Of a stretch of 64,000 nt of DNA, positions 27,218-34,798 are shown in pieces. Position 1 is the first letter of the stretch; every line of letters starts with the position of its first letter. Location of the stretch: NCBI GenBank assembly GCA_026129335.1, contig JAHCIH010000007.1:1-64000 (forward strand), given 5' to 3'. The translations under genes and the position numbers were made by a program. The notes below the pieces were generated by a model. That model was not told the DNA's origin. It worked only from the letters and a program-made list of their open reading frames with translations, and searched no databases. Source of the DNA: Anaerolineales bacterium (lineage in GTDB: Bacteria; Chloroflexota; Anaerolineae; Anaerolineales; UBA11579).

Positions 27218-27580
27218 TCAGGGATTGGGTTCGCTGATGCGCAGCCCGCGGACGTGCACATTCACCTCGCGGATAGGAAGGCCCAGGGCGCGCTCAACGT
27301 GGAAGCGCACCGTCTTGGCCACGCTGTCGGCCACCACTTTGACGTTGGTGCCGTATTCCACAACGACGTAAATATCAATCAGGATGGCTTCGTTCTGATA
27401 GTGGACCTCCACGCCGTGCGTGGGGTCTTTGACGATCAGGTTGCTGAGGCCATCGAAAAAGTTCTTGGAAGCCAGGCCAACCACGCCGTAGGATTCGACC
27501 GCCGCCTGGCAAGCAATGGTGGCGATGGCGCGGGGGGCGATATGGATGCTGCCGTGAGGAGTATCTTTGGTCTTTGGCAT
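27218..27580 (-). CDS. Asp23/Gls24 family protein
   Basis: A 120-aa protein matching the Asp23/Gls24 envelope-stress family: GSIHIAPRAIATIACQAA near the start, GVVGLA, the HYQNEAILIDIYVVVEYG core and the C-terminal VNVHVRGL strand. Members are small cytoplasmic or membrane-associated alpha/beta proteins linked to cell-wall stress and, in this gene context, to fatty acid kinase. It sits between rpe (7 bases) and fakA (14 bases) in one operon. Confidence 0.92.
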   Translation of the reverse strand: MPKTKDTPHGSIHIAPRAIATIACQAAVESYGVVGLASKNFFDGLSNLIVKDPTHGVEVHYQNEAILIDIYVVVEYGTNVKVVADSVAKTVRFHVERALGLPIREVNVHVRGLRISEPNP

Positions 27581-27587
27581 GGTCGGT

Positions 27588-28268
27588 TTAGGGGCTGACG
27601 GGCTGAGCGGCGGCCTGCTGCAGCGCAGCTACGCCGGCGGCGACGCCGCCCGGGTGCTGATAGATGGCATTCCCGGCCACGAACACGCCCACGCCGGCCG
27701 CCTGGGCGGCGGGCAGCGTGCCGGCATCTATGCCGCCGTCGATTTCGATGAGCGCCCGGCCGCCAGCCGCGTCGAGCATCTCACGGATGGTGGTCGCCTT
27801 GGGCAGCGCTGCGGGGATAAAAGCCTGGCCGGAGTAGCCGGGGTTCACCGACATGACCAGCACAATGTCGAGCAGCGGGAGTAGCTCGCCGACGGCCGCA
27901 GCGGGCGTGGCGGGGTTGAGCGCCAGGCCGGCCTTGCAGCCCAGGTCACGGATGGCCTGCAGGCTGCGCTCGACCGGGCTGCTCGCTTCGAAGTGGATGT
28001 GGATATGGTCGGCCCCAGCTTCGGCGAAGGAGGCCAGCATGCCCTCGGGCTCCTGCACCATCAGGTGCACGTCCAGCGGCAGCCGGGTGGCCCGGCGACA
28101 GGCGGCCACCAGCACCTGGCCGAAGCTGATCGGCGGCACAAAGCGGCCGTCCATCACGTCGATGTGGATCCAGTCGGCGCCGGCGGCTTCGACCTCGGCG
28201 ATTTGTTCGCCAAGGCGGGCCAGGTCGGCGCTGAGGATGGAGGGGGCGATCAATGGCTGAGCAGCCAT
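27588..28268 (-). CDS. rpe: Ribulose-phosphate 3-epimerase
   Basis: A 226-aa TIM-barrel enzyme that interconverts ribulose-5-phosphate and xylulose-5-phosphate in the pentose phosphate pathway. Signature motifs: IAPSILSADLARLGEQI, DWIHIDVMDGRFVPPISFG, DVHLMVQEP, GLALNPATP, VLVMSVNPGYSGQ and the phosphate-binding ALIEIDGGI. First gene of the asp23-fakA-degV-recG operon. TATAAT on the minus strand (28275-28280) lies six bases before the ATG. Confidence 0.97.
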   Translation of the reverse strand: MAAQPLIAPSILSADLARLGEQIAEVEAAGADWIHIDVMDGRFVPPISFGQVLVAACRRATRLPLDVHLMVQEPEGMLASFAEAGADHIHIHFEASSPVERSLQAIRDLGCKAGLALNPATPAAAVGELLPLLDIVLVMSVNPGYSGQAFIPAALPKATTIREMLDAAGGRALIEIDGGIDAGTLPAAQAAGVGVFVAGNAIYQHPGGVAAGVAALQQAAAQPVSP

Positions 28269-28274
28269 CTGAGG

Positions 28275-28280
28275 ATTATA
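28275..28280 (-). promoter_or_regulatory. -10 box of the rpe operon, leaderless type
   Basis: The minus strand reads TATAAT, then CCTCAG, then the rpe ATG. There is no room for a Shine-Dalgarno site, so a leaderless transcript is expected. Confidence 0.55.
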
Positions 28281-28310
28281 ACGGATGTAGGGGGAGGGCC
28301 TATGACCTTC

Positions 28311-28355
28311 AGATTGCTTCGTCGGCCCTGGCTACGCCGGGCCTCCTTGCAATGA
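28311..28355. repeat. Short copy of the dispersed palindromic repeat
   Basis: AGATTGCTTCGTCGGCCC and GGCCTCCTTGCAATGAC frame an internal palindrome. It shares the GATTGC...GCAATGAC ends with the element at 20780-20923. It is followed by a TAATTA/ATTACT-rich stretch up to the kinase stop. Confidence 0.6.
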
Positions 28356-28398
28356 CTGGTAATTAGTAAGCGGTAATTACCAATTACTGCTTACTGCT

Positions 28399-29448
28399 TC
28401 ACCTCAACGGCGGATTGAACACCAGATACACCCACATCCAGAAAGGCAGCAGCCCGCCCACCAGCAGGGCAGCCAGCAGACCCAGAGCCACCGCGGCCCA
28501 ATCCAGCTCGCCGGTAGCGGCGCTGCGTGGAGTCGCGGGCGGCTGGGCCACCGGCGCGGCCCGCGGCGCGGCGGGCGGGGACGCCGGCGGCAGTGGTTCG
28601 GCCTCCAACGCTTCGGGCGGCGCGGCGAAAGTGAGCAGCACGCGGCCCAACTGGTCGGCGGTGCGGTAGCGGGCCGAAGGCTCTTTGGAGAGCACCTTGA
28701 GCATGATTTCGTTCAATGTCGGGGGGATCTGCGGGTTGAGCTGCATGGGCGGCTGGGCGGGCCTGGTCTGGTGCTCGCGGGCCAGCTCGGCGGCGTCTTT
28801 AGCGGTGAAGGGCAGCCGGCCGGTGAACATCTGGTACATGATCACGCCGAGCGAATAGACGTCCGACGCCGGGGAAGGCGCGCCGCCGCCGGCCTGCTCG
28901 GGGGCGAAATACTGCGGCGAACCCCAAACCACCTCGGCTTCCTCGTCGGGATGGATGGAGGCCAGGGCGCGGGCGATGCCAAAGTCGGTCACCTTCAGCC
29001 GGCCCTGCGGGGTGACCAGGAAGTTGTGCGGCTTGATGTCACAGTGCACCAGGCCGGCGCGGTGGGCGTAGCCGATGCCCTTGCAAGCCTGGATGACCAG
29101 CGGGATGCCTTCTTCCAGGCTGTAGCGGCCGCGCTGCTTGATCAGGCTGTTCAGGTCGGTGCCGGGCACATACTCCATCACGATGAAGAGGTGGTCTTCA
29201 TCGAAGCCGAAGTCGTGCACGGTGACGATGTTGGTGTGGGAGAGGTTGGCCGCCGCCTTGGCCTCCTGGCGGAAGCGCTCGCGGAAGGCCGGATCTTTGG
29301 AATAGTCCTCGCGCAGCAGCTTGATGGCCACATCGCGCTCCAGCATCAGGTCGCGACCACGGTACACCGTGGCCATACCGCCTTTGCCCAGGTCGTTTTC
29401 CAATTGATAGCGCTTGTTGAGCAGCAATTTCTCGCCGGATTGGGCCAT
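28399..29448 (-). CDS. Membrane-anchored Ser/Thr protein kinase
   Basis: A 349-aa Hanks-type kinase. The glycine loop is GKGGMATVY (21-29), the ATP-binding Lys is Lys43 in VAIKLL, the catalytic loop is HCDIKPHN (135-142, Asp137) and the Mg loop is DFG (155-157). The Arg before the catalytic Asp is Cys, making it a non-RD kinase, so activation-loop phosphorylation may matter less. The APEQ segment is present. A Pro/Ala-rich linker (about 275-315) leads to one membrane helix near 320-342 with almost nothing outside, so it is not an obvious receptor. It lies 26 bases downstream of an XRE regulator gene, probably one operon. Confidence 0.93.
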   Translation of the reverse strand: MAQSGEKLLLNKRYQLENDLGKGGMATVYRGRDLMLERDVAIKLLREDYSKDPAFRERFRQEAKAAANLSHTNIVTVHDFGFDEDHLFIVMEYVPGTDLNSLIKQRGRYSLEEGIPLVIQACKGIGYAHRAGLVHCDIKPHNFLVTPQGRLKVTDFGIARALASIHPDEEAEVVWGSPQYFAPEQAGGGAPSPASDVYSLGVIMYQMFTGRLPFTAKDAAELAREHQTRPAQPPMQLNPQIPPTLNEIMLKVLSKEPSARYRTADQLGRVLLTFAAPPEALEAEPLPPASPPAAPRAAPVAQPPATPRSAATGELDWAAVALGLLAALLVGGLLPFWMWVYLVFNPPLR

Positions 29449-29474
29449 GCGCAGATTGTACCTGAGCGGCTTAT

Positions 29475-29825
29475 CTACGGGTTGCGCTTGCGGATGCGTT
29501 TCATCTCGAACTGGGCGATTTCCAGCAGCTGGCGGCGCTCCTCATCGTCGCGCGCCTGACTGAAGATATGCTGCCATTCCAGGGCCTGGCTGCCTGCCTC
29601 TTCACGAATGGGCGGCAGAAGGCCGGCTTTGCGCAAAACAAGCTCCGGCGGCAGTTCAAAGGCTCTGGCAATCCCCTTGCAAAAGGTTATTTGGGGCTGC
29701 CGCCGGCCAAAGAATACGTGAGAGATGTGTGACTCGGATATCTTGGAGCGGCGCGCCAATTCAGCTTGCGACCAAGACCGTTTTTCCAACTCCCTGAGAA
29801 CCCAATCCACAAACGCGCTTTCCAT
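29475..29825 (-). CDS. XRE-family helix-turn-helix regulator
   Basis: A 116-aa DNA-binding protein. The HTH_3 domain covers about residues 5-62: WSQAELARRSKISESHISHVFFGRRQP forms the two recognition helices. A C-terminal helical tail of ~50 residues follows. I chose the ATG at 29825 because the preceding residues of the longer ORF (LPLYSFGLLSFSF) do not look like part of the domain; no strong ribosome site supports either. The gene is less GC-rich than its neighbours, diverges from a lipoprotein gene 115 bases away and precedes the kinase gene. It may control one or both. Confidence 0.8.
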   Translation of the reverse strand: MESAFVDWVLRELEKRSWSQAELARRSKISESHISHVFFGRRQPQITFCKGIARAFELPPELVLRKAGLLPPIREEAGSQALEWQHIFSQARDDEERRQLLEIAQFEMKRIRKRNP

Positions 29826-29940
29826 AAGGAAAGAAAAGCTTAACAACCCGAAAGAATACAGTGGTAAAGCCATTCTGTTCCATTGGCAAGTTCAGGTTAC
29901 CTATACTGCCTCTAAAGTAAATCAACCAGGAGGAACAAAA

Positions 29941-30531
29941 ATGCCACTTTCAAAAAACGCCAAACTGCTATCCATACTACTCATTCTTGTTTTGGCCAGT
30001 TTGGCTTGCGGCAGCGGATCCAGCGTTCAAGTTAATCAACCCGAAAGCGGCGCCTCTGCCCCGGAACAGGCACAGGCGCAACAAGTTGAGCCAACCGCTG
30101 CACCGTTGGGAACAACCCGCAGCAATCCCGCCCCCGCAGGGTCGGAAATCGTTACGGACAATATGGCATTTAAAGTAATCGGTACTGTGCGTCCAGCCAC
30201 CGACATTGTGATGTCAGGGAATATGTTCAACAAAGAGCCTGAGGCTGGACAGGAATACATCTTTATCGAGGTTCAGGTTACTTGCCAGAAGACGGGTGAC
30301 GAGCAATGCAGTTTCTACACCAGTAATTTCTCGGTGCTTGGTGAAACAGGCATCAAAATAGATGGCACCTTCTTCCTGGCTGGCGTCAATGGTTTGCTTG
30401 AAAGCACGGACTTTTACGGTGGCGCCACAATTTCCGGCCATTTGCCATTCATTGTCAATCAGGGTGACAACGGCCTATTGCTGGTATACGATCCATTTTT
30501 AGGTAACGCGTTTTACCTGGCCGTCGAATAA
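29941..30531 (+). CDS. Small lipoprotein with DUF4352-like domain
   Basis: A 196-aa predicted lipoprotein: signal peptide with lipobox LASLAC, then a Gln/Pro/Ala-rich linker to about residue 60. The beta-rich domain has MAFKVIGTVRPA, EYIFIEVQVTCQ and a C-terminal LLLVYDPFLG strand, close to the DUF4352 (telokin-like Ig) pattern found on many Gram-positive-type envelope proteins. The ATG is fixed by AGGAGG seven bases upstream; the ORF extension in front is the divergent XRE gene's other strand. Base composition is clearly more AT-rich than most genes here, suggesting more recent acquisition. Function unknown. Confidence 0.72.
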   Translation: MPLSKNAKLLSILLILVLASLACGSGSSVQVNQPESGASAPEQAQAQQVEPTAAPLGTTRSNPAPAGSEIVTDNMAFKVIGTVRPATDIVMSGNMFNKEPEAGQEYIFIEVQVTCQKTGDEQCSFYTSNFSVLGETGIKIDGTFFLAGVNGLLESTDFYGGATISGHLPFIVNQGDNGLLLVYDPFLGNAFYLAVE

Positions 30532-30584
30532 CTTCACACAGTTCACCGGATTATGAGCATGCCCGCGAATTTCAATACGCGGGT

Positions 30585-31082
30585 ATGCTTAATCCCGTGA
30601 AATTGTCCAACCTGCGCCGCTACGCCACCCGCGGCGTGATCCTCAGCGCGCTGATCCTCGGCGCGCTGCTGACCACCGCGGCGGCCGCGGCCCTGTTTTG
30701 GTACCTGCCGCCCAGCGTCAGCGAGCCGCCGCTGGCCGCTTTCACCTGGGTGCCTGGCCCCACCAACACGCCGCGCCCGCCCACGGCCACGCCGCCACCC
30801 ACCTCCACGCCCACCGCCACCTATGCACCGCTGGCCGCCGGCGAGATGGGCATTGGCAGCTACGTGCAGGTGGACACCGGCGGCAGCAGCCTGAACATCC
30901 GCAGCGGCCCGGGGCTGAACGCCAGCATCGAGTTCCAGGGCTTCGATGCCGAAGTCTTCGAAATCCGCGACGGCCCGCACGAGGCGGATGGCTACACCTG
31001 GTGGTATCTGGTCACGCCGGTGGACTCCAGCCGGGCCGGCTGGGCGGCGGCGGCATTCCTGGACCTGGTGGCCAACCCCTGA
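30585..31082 (+). CDS. Membrane-anchored SH3b-like domain protein
   Basis: A 165-aa protein with one N-terminal membrane helix (about 18-40), a Pro/Thr-rich extracytoplasmic stalk (about 56-80) and a bacterial SH3 domain (SYVQVDTGGSSLNIRSGPGLN to AGWAAAAFLDLV). SH3b domains usually bind cell-wall or glycan ligands. The start is uncertain: the ATG at 30585 lies inside a TATGCT that could be a -10 box for the GTG at 30597, and the shorter form would fit the leaderless pattern seen elsewhere in this window. Confidence 0.75.
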   Translation: MLNPVKLSNLRRYATRGVILSALILGALLTTAAAAALFWYLPPSVSEPPLAAFTWVPGPTNTPRPPTATPPPTSTPTATYAPLAAGEMGIGSYVQVDTGGSSLNIRSGPGLNASIEFQGFDAEVFEIRDGPHEADGYTWWYLVTPVDSSRAGWAAAAFLDLVANP

Positions 31083-31091
31083 GGAACCATT

Positions 31092-31433
31092 GTGAGCGAA
31101 ATCATCCCCAAGAGCATCACCGCCAACCGCAAGCAAGCCCGCCTGTTCATTGAATGGAACGACGGGACGCAAAGCGCCCTGCCCTTCGATCTGCTGCGCA
31201 ACGCCTGCCCCTGCGCCCAGTGCCGCGGCGGCCACGAGAACATGAAGCCGGACCCCGACCCGAGCATGTTCATCATCCCGCTGATGGCGGCCAACGCCGC
31301 CCGCCTCAAGGGTCTGGAGATGGTGGGCAACTACGCCCTGAACATCGAATGGGAAGACGGCCACAAATACGGCATTTATAATTGGGGTTACCTGCGCGCC
31401 CTGCACGAGGAGCTGCAATCCCGGAGCGCCTGA
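31092..31433 (+). CDS. DUF971 (GBBH-like N-terminal domain) protein
   Basis: A 113-aa single-domain protein. Family marks: SITANRKQARLFIEWNDGTQ near the start, FDLLRNACPCAQCRGG with a Cys cluster, then LEMVGNYALNIEWEDGHKYGIYNWGYLR at the end. The domain also occurs at the N-terminus of gamma-butyrobetaine hydroxylases and next to Mrp/ApbC Fe-S carriers, and is suspected to bind metal or an Fe-S cluster; its role is not settled. It starts with GTG after a GAGGAA site, 9 bases beyond the SH3 gene, so it belongs to the same short operon. Confidence 0.88.
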   Translation: MSEIIPKSITANRKQARLFIEWNDGTQSALPFDLLRNACPCAQCRGGHENMKPDPDPSMFIIPLMAANAARLKGLEMVGNYALNIEWEDGHKYGIYNWGYLRALHEELQSRSA

Positions 31434-31445
31434 GGAGGAGACCAG

Positions 31446-31535
31446 ATGGATATTTTCGGAGATATGTCGCTGATGGAGTGCCTGTGTTGGTCACCCCTCT
31501 TCATCCTCGGGTTGGTCGCCGCGCTGACCAAGTAG
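31446..31535 (+). CDS. 29-residue small membrane protein, unannotated type
   Basis: A short ORF, MDIFGDMSLMECLCWSPLFILGLVAALTK, read here in two parts: a polar MDIFGDMSLMECLCW head, then a hydrophobic SPLFILGLVAAL segment ending in Lys. AGGAGG (31433-31438) overlaps the DUF971 stop and lies seven bases before the ATG, one of the best ribosome sites in the window. It is followed by a terminator, so it ends the operon. Too short for family assignment; a single-pass small membrane protein is the simplest reading. Confidence 0.55.
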   Translation: MDIFGDMSLMECLCWSPLFILGLVAALTK

Positions 31536-31570
31536 CGCACGACGCATCGCCCCCAAGCCTACAAACAACA

Positions 31571-31599
31571 AGAACCCGCTGTATAGGCGGGCTCTTTTG
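31571..31599 (+). terminator. Intrinsic terminator after the small ORF
   Basis: A ten-base-pair stem with one mismatch (31571-31580 with 31588-31597, seven-base loop) followed by a short T run. It ends the SH3b-DUF971-small protein operon. Confidence 0.6.
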
Positions 31600-31693
31600 A
31601 ATATACCGGCAATGAAATGGTGCATAGAAGGACCGTAATGACCTACTTAGCAGACTAATAAGTCCAGGTGTCTAGTCCGCTTGCAAAGGCCTC

Positions 31694-31750
31694 AGGGATT
31701 CTTCGCTGGCGTTGGCCCGGCTGCGCCGGGCCGACTTGCTCGAATGACAC
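31694..31750. repeat. Dispersed palindromic repeat copy
   Basis: Contains a perfect seven-base-pair palindrome core (31714-31720 with 31726-31732) and ends CGAATGACAC, resembling the copies at 20780-20923 and 28311-28355. It lies in the 270-base gap between converging operons. Confidence 0.55.
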
Positions 31751-31774
31751 GGTGGTCATAAAATCGGGCTTTTC

Positions 31775-31801
31775 TTCGTGTTCTTTGTGTCTTTGTGGTT
31801 A
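31775..31801. repeat. TTTGTG/TCTTTG microrepeat tract
   Basis: A T/G/C-only tract with reiterated TTCGTG, TTTGTG and TTTGTGG units directly after the response regulator stop. On the minus strand it is an A/C/G run resembling the ACAAAGA-type tracts scattered in many genomes. Confidence 0.4.
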
Positions 31802-31805
31802 AAAG

Positions 31806-32564
31806 CTACTTCTTCCTGGCCTTCTTTGGCTTCTCCGGCTCGGCTTCCTGCTCGCGCTTGTAATCCACAAACCGATAACCCACCCCACGCTCGGTGAGGA
31901 TGTACTTGGGGTTCGAGGGGTCTTCTTCCAGCTTCTCGCGCAGGTAATTCACGTACAGGCGCACATAGTGCGGCTCGTCGCGGTATTCGTAGCCCCACAC
32001 CTTGGCCAGAATCTGGTCATGGGTCACCACCCAGCCGGCGTTCTGCACCAAATGGTAGAGCAGGCGATACTCGGTAGGGCGCAGCTTGACCAGCTTGCCA
32101 TTCAGCCACACCTCCCGGCGGTCGAAGTCTATCTTCAGGCGGTCATCCACCTGGATGACGCCCTGCGCCTCACGGCCCTCGGTGCGGCGCAGCACGGCGC
32201 GTACCCGGCTGACCAGCTCGCGGGGGCTGAACGGCTTGGTCACATAGTCGTCGGCGCCCAATTCCAGGCCGCGCACGCGGTCGTCCTCCTCGGTCTTGGC
32301 GGTGAGCATGATGATCGGCACGTCGTGGTTCTCGCGCACCATGCGCAGCACCTCAAAGCCGTCCAGGTCGGGCAGCATCACATCCAGCAGCACCAGGTCG
32401 GGCAGCGCCTGGCGCAGCTGGTCCAGAGCCTGACGGCCGGTGTTGGCCTCCACCACCTGGAAGCCATCTTGCTCCAGGTTCAGGCGGATGAAGCGCACAA
32501 TGCGCTCTTCGTCATCCACCACCAGGATGCGTTTGTTGGCAAACTGGGCTTCGCTCATGCTCAC
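31806..32564 (-). CDS. OmpR/PhoB-family response regulator
   Basis: A 252-aa regulator. The receiver domain has the acidic pair in LVVDDEE, phosphoacceptor Asp61 in [12 protein letters not shown], the switch Thr in [10 protein letters not shown] and Lys in [10 protein letters not shown]. The C-terminal winged-helix domain (about 135-235) ends in the typical [15 protein letters not shown] Lys/Glu-rich tail follows. It is the last gene of the kinase-phosphatase operon and no histidine kinase is adjacent, so input may come from a distant kinase or from Ser/Thr phosphorylation. The start is either GTG 32564 (overlap with the preceding stop) or ATG 32558. Confidence 0.95.
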   Translation of the reverse strand: MSMSEAQFANKRILVVDDEERIVRFIRLNLEQDGFQVVEANTGRQALDQLRQALPDLVLLDVMLPDLDGFEVLRMVRENHDVPIIMLTAKTEEDDRVRGLELGADDYVTKPFSPRELVSRVRAVLRRTEGREAQGVIQVDDRLKIDFDRREVWLNGKLVKLRPTEYRLLYHLVQNAGWVVTHDQILAKVWGYEYRDEPHYVRLYVNYLREKLEEDPSNPKYILTERGVGYRFVDYKREQEAEPEKPKKARKK

Positions 32565-32803
32565 TCGCGCACAAAGCCGATGATTTCGTCCTCACCGCCG
32601 CTGGGCAGTATCTCGACAAAGTTAATCCGGTTCCACGGGTAGATAACCGTGGTCACGTCGCCCTGCAGATACGGCAAATCCTTGCCGTCTCGCTTGCGCG
32701 GGTTCTGGATGCGCAGCAGGCTGTCCATCGCGCTGGGCATCTCTTCCACCTCGCCCACGAACGGTTCTTCATTAAGGATGTGCACCAATATCGTGTAGGC
32801 CAT
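32561..32803 (-). CDS. 80-aa protein of unknown function in the signalling operon
   Basis: I do not recognise a named family. The 80 residues are beta-rich: AYTILVHIL, then [46 protein letters not shown] and an acidic end. The order of short strands with a final hydrophobic strand after a polar loop is reminiscent of small SH3/Sm-like barrels, but that is only a guess. The ATG at 32803 follows the FHA gene stop by four bases; the longer ORF would need a TTG inside the FHA gene. The stop overlaps the start of the response regulator gene. Confidence 0.7.
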   Translation of the reverse strand: MAYTILVHILNEEPFVGEVEEMPSAMDSLLRIQNPRKRDGKDLPYLQGDVTTVIYPWNRINFVEILPSGGEDEIIGFVRE

Positions 32804-32807
32804 TCGC

Positions 32808-33299
32808 TCAGTCCTGTCCAATCAGCGCCTGGAAGCTCAGATGCCCCAGCGAAATAATGTCTTTGTCCTGCAAAGTGTGCTCACGGTGCGCGGGCAGCTT
32901 TTGCTCATTGACCACCGTGCCATTCGAGGAGCCCAAATCAGTGATCGAGACCGCCTCGCGAGAGACCTTGATGCGGGCGTGCAGCCGGGAGACGCCCGCC
33001 TCGTAGGCGTGGAACGGCTCCAAATCGATGTCGGGCAGCACGGACTGCCCGCTGCTCACCCGGCCCACAATGTACTCGCCCTCGCCGCCCACCGGCAATA
33101 TCTCGCCGCTGCGGATGATGTGCAGCGCCAGGCGGCCGGGCCGCTCGGCAGGTGCGGTGGGGTTGCCTGTTTGCGGCGGCTGGGCCGCTTCTTGAATGAG
33201 CTGGGTGGGTACGCCATTGGGCAGCTGCGCGCCGCAGCGGCTGCAGGTCAGGCTGCCGGCTTCCACAGTTGCGGCGCAGTTCGGGCAGGTGCTGGTCAC
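32808..33299 (-). CDS. Zinc-ribbon plus FHA domain protein
   Basis: A 163-aa cytoplasmic protein. An N-terminal zinc ribbon has two CxxC pairs (CPNC and CSRC, residues 5-24). A Pro/Thr/Ala linker leads to a C-terminal FHA domain (about 70-160) with the phosphothreonine-binding signature: GRVSSG, SRLHARI and LGSSNGTVVN. It should dock phosphorylated partners, most simply the kinase encoded upstream or its substrates. GTG start; it lies 8 bases after the J-VWA gene and 4 bases before the next. Confidence 0.92.
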   Translation of the reverse strand: MTSTCPNCAATVEAGSLTCSRCGAQLPNGVPTQLIQEAAQPPQTGNPTAPAERPGRLALHIIRSGEILPVGGEGEYIVGRVSSGQSVLPDIDLEPFHAYEAGVSRLHARIKVSREAVSITDLGSSNGTVVNEQKLPAHREHTLQDKDIISLGHLSFQALIGQD

Positions 33300-33307
33300 A
33301 GGGCTTC

Positions 33308-34792
33308 CTATTCCGCGGCCGGTTGCGTGTCAAAGCTGCCAACCAGGGCACGCGTGCCGTATTTTATCTGTTTTCCGGTTTTCTCACTCAGGCTGCCGCC
33401 ATCCTTTATCTCTTTGGCGGCGGAGAGCACTTTGCGCGCCAGGCCGCGCTCGCCGGAGGAGAGCAGCCGGGTGGCCAGCATGCGCAGCCGCTTGGCGGCC
33501 GCCGGGCCGTCGCCGGCTTCGAGTTCCTCGCGGGCGCGCTCCTGCATGCGATATAGCGAGAGCCTGCCGATGGCGTTGACCAGCGCCCGCGGCGGCGGTT
33601 CCGGCGCAGACATGGCCAGCACGGGGCGGCTCAACTCAAAACGCGCCGTGGTAGCGGGGATGACCCTGTGCAGCATGTCCAGGCGCAGCTCGCCCTGCGC
33701 CAGGGTCAGATTGCCCTGCTGTAGGCTGCTGGCATCCACGCTGAACTCCAGCAGCACGCTCAGGCTACCCTCCAGCGGGATGTCGCCGAGAAACACCGGC
33801 GAATCCACCTGCAGAATGCCGCTGTCCGGCGCCAGGCGGAACACGTAGTCCAGCCGGCAGCCCGGTCCCGGTTGGTAATGCAGCTTCACATTGCCGGCAT
33901 AGGTCTGGTTTAGCCCGGTGAGCTTGCGCTGCAGCAGCTTGGTGATTTGGGTGTTCTTGTCGGCATACAGGCTCACGCCGCCGGCTTTGGCAGCCAATTG
34001 GTCGGCAAAGGTCTCGTTCCACTCCTCACCGATGCCAATCACCGAGATGGACACGCCCACCGCGGCGGCTTGTGCGGCCAGGCGCAGGCAGCCGGCTTCG
34101 TCGCCGTAGGTGCGACCGTCGGTCACCAGCACCAGGTGGTTCACCGCGCCCGGGCTCATGTGGCGGTGCAGCTCGGCCAGGCCGCCCTGCAGGCCCTGCA
34201 ATATCTCGGTGCCGCCGCGGGCCTGCAGGGCGGCGAGTCGGGCGCGCAGGTGCTGCGGGTCTTGCACCGCCTGCGCCGGCAGCACCACCTCGGCGCGGTC
34301 GTTGAACGCAACCACGGAGAGCGTATCTTGCGGCTTGAGTTGCTCCAGGAACTGGCCGGCGGACCTGAGCACCTCGCCCAGCCGCCCCCCGGCCATGGAG
34401 GTGGAAGCATCCAGCACCAGCGAGACGTTTAGCGGCGGGCGCCGCGCGGCTCCGCTTTCGGCGGCCATCAAATCGAGCAGCACGTAGACGACTTGCTCCG
34501 GCTCGCCCGGGGTGACCTGCCCCCGGCTGTACAGCGCATTGACCATCAGGTCGGGCGGGGTTTCCACATCCGGCGGCAGGCTGGCATCGTAGCTGCGCCG
34601 GCGTGTGGGGTCGGAAAGCACGTTGTAGGCTTCCTGCACCAGCAAAAAGAGTTCCTTGGCCCCGGGGTGTGGGTTGGCGTCCGGGTGGTACTTGCGCGCC
34701 GCGGCGCGGTAGGCGTGCTGCACGTCTTCCAGCGAAGCCGTCCGGCGTACCCCCAGGCGGGCGTAATAATTGTCCAGATAGCTGGTGGACAT
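33308..34792 (-). CDS. J-domain / von Willebrand factor A fusion protein
   Basis: A 494-aa protein combining two modules seldom seen together. Residues about 5-70 form a DnaJ domain with the HPD motif (YHPDANPHPGAKE), which stimulates Hsp70 ATPase. Residues about 115-300 form a VWA domain with an intact MIDAS: DASTS (DxSxS), a Thr in ARGGTEILQG and an Asp in LVTDGRTYGDE, so it should bind Mg2+ and protein partners. The C-terminal ~190 residues are beta-rich and then helical and end with a basic tail. No signal peptide. It lies between PP2C (6 bases) and FHA (8 bases). Confidence 0.92.
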   Translation of the reverse strand: MSTSYLDNYYARLGVRRTASLEDVQHAYRAAARKYHPDANPHPGAKELFLLVQEAYNVLSDPTRRRSYDASLPPDVETPPDLMVNALYSRGQVTPGEPEQVVYVLLDLMAAESGAARRPPLNVSLVLDASTSMAGGRLGEVLRSAGQFLEQLKPQDTLSVVAFNDRAEVVLPAQAVQDPQHLRARLAALQARGGTEILQGLQGGLAELHRHMSPGAVNHLVLVTDGRTYGDEAGCLRLAAQAAAVGVSISVIGIGEEWNETFADQLAAKAGGVSLYADKNTQITKLLQRKLTGLNQTYAGNVKLHYQPGPGCRLDYVFRLAPDSGILQVDSPVFLGDIPLEGSLSVLLEFSVDASSLQQGNLTLAQGELRLDMLHRVIPATTARFELSRPVLAMSAPEPPPRALVNAIGRLSLYRMQERAREELEAGDGPAAAKRLRMLATRLLSSGERGLARKVLSAAKEIKDGGSLSEKTGKQIKYGTRALVGSFDTQPAAE

Positions 34793-34798
34793 GAGCCC

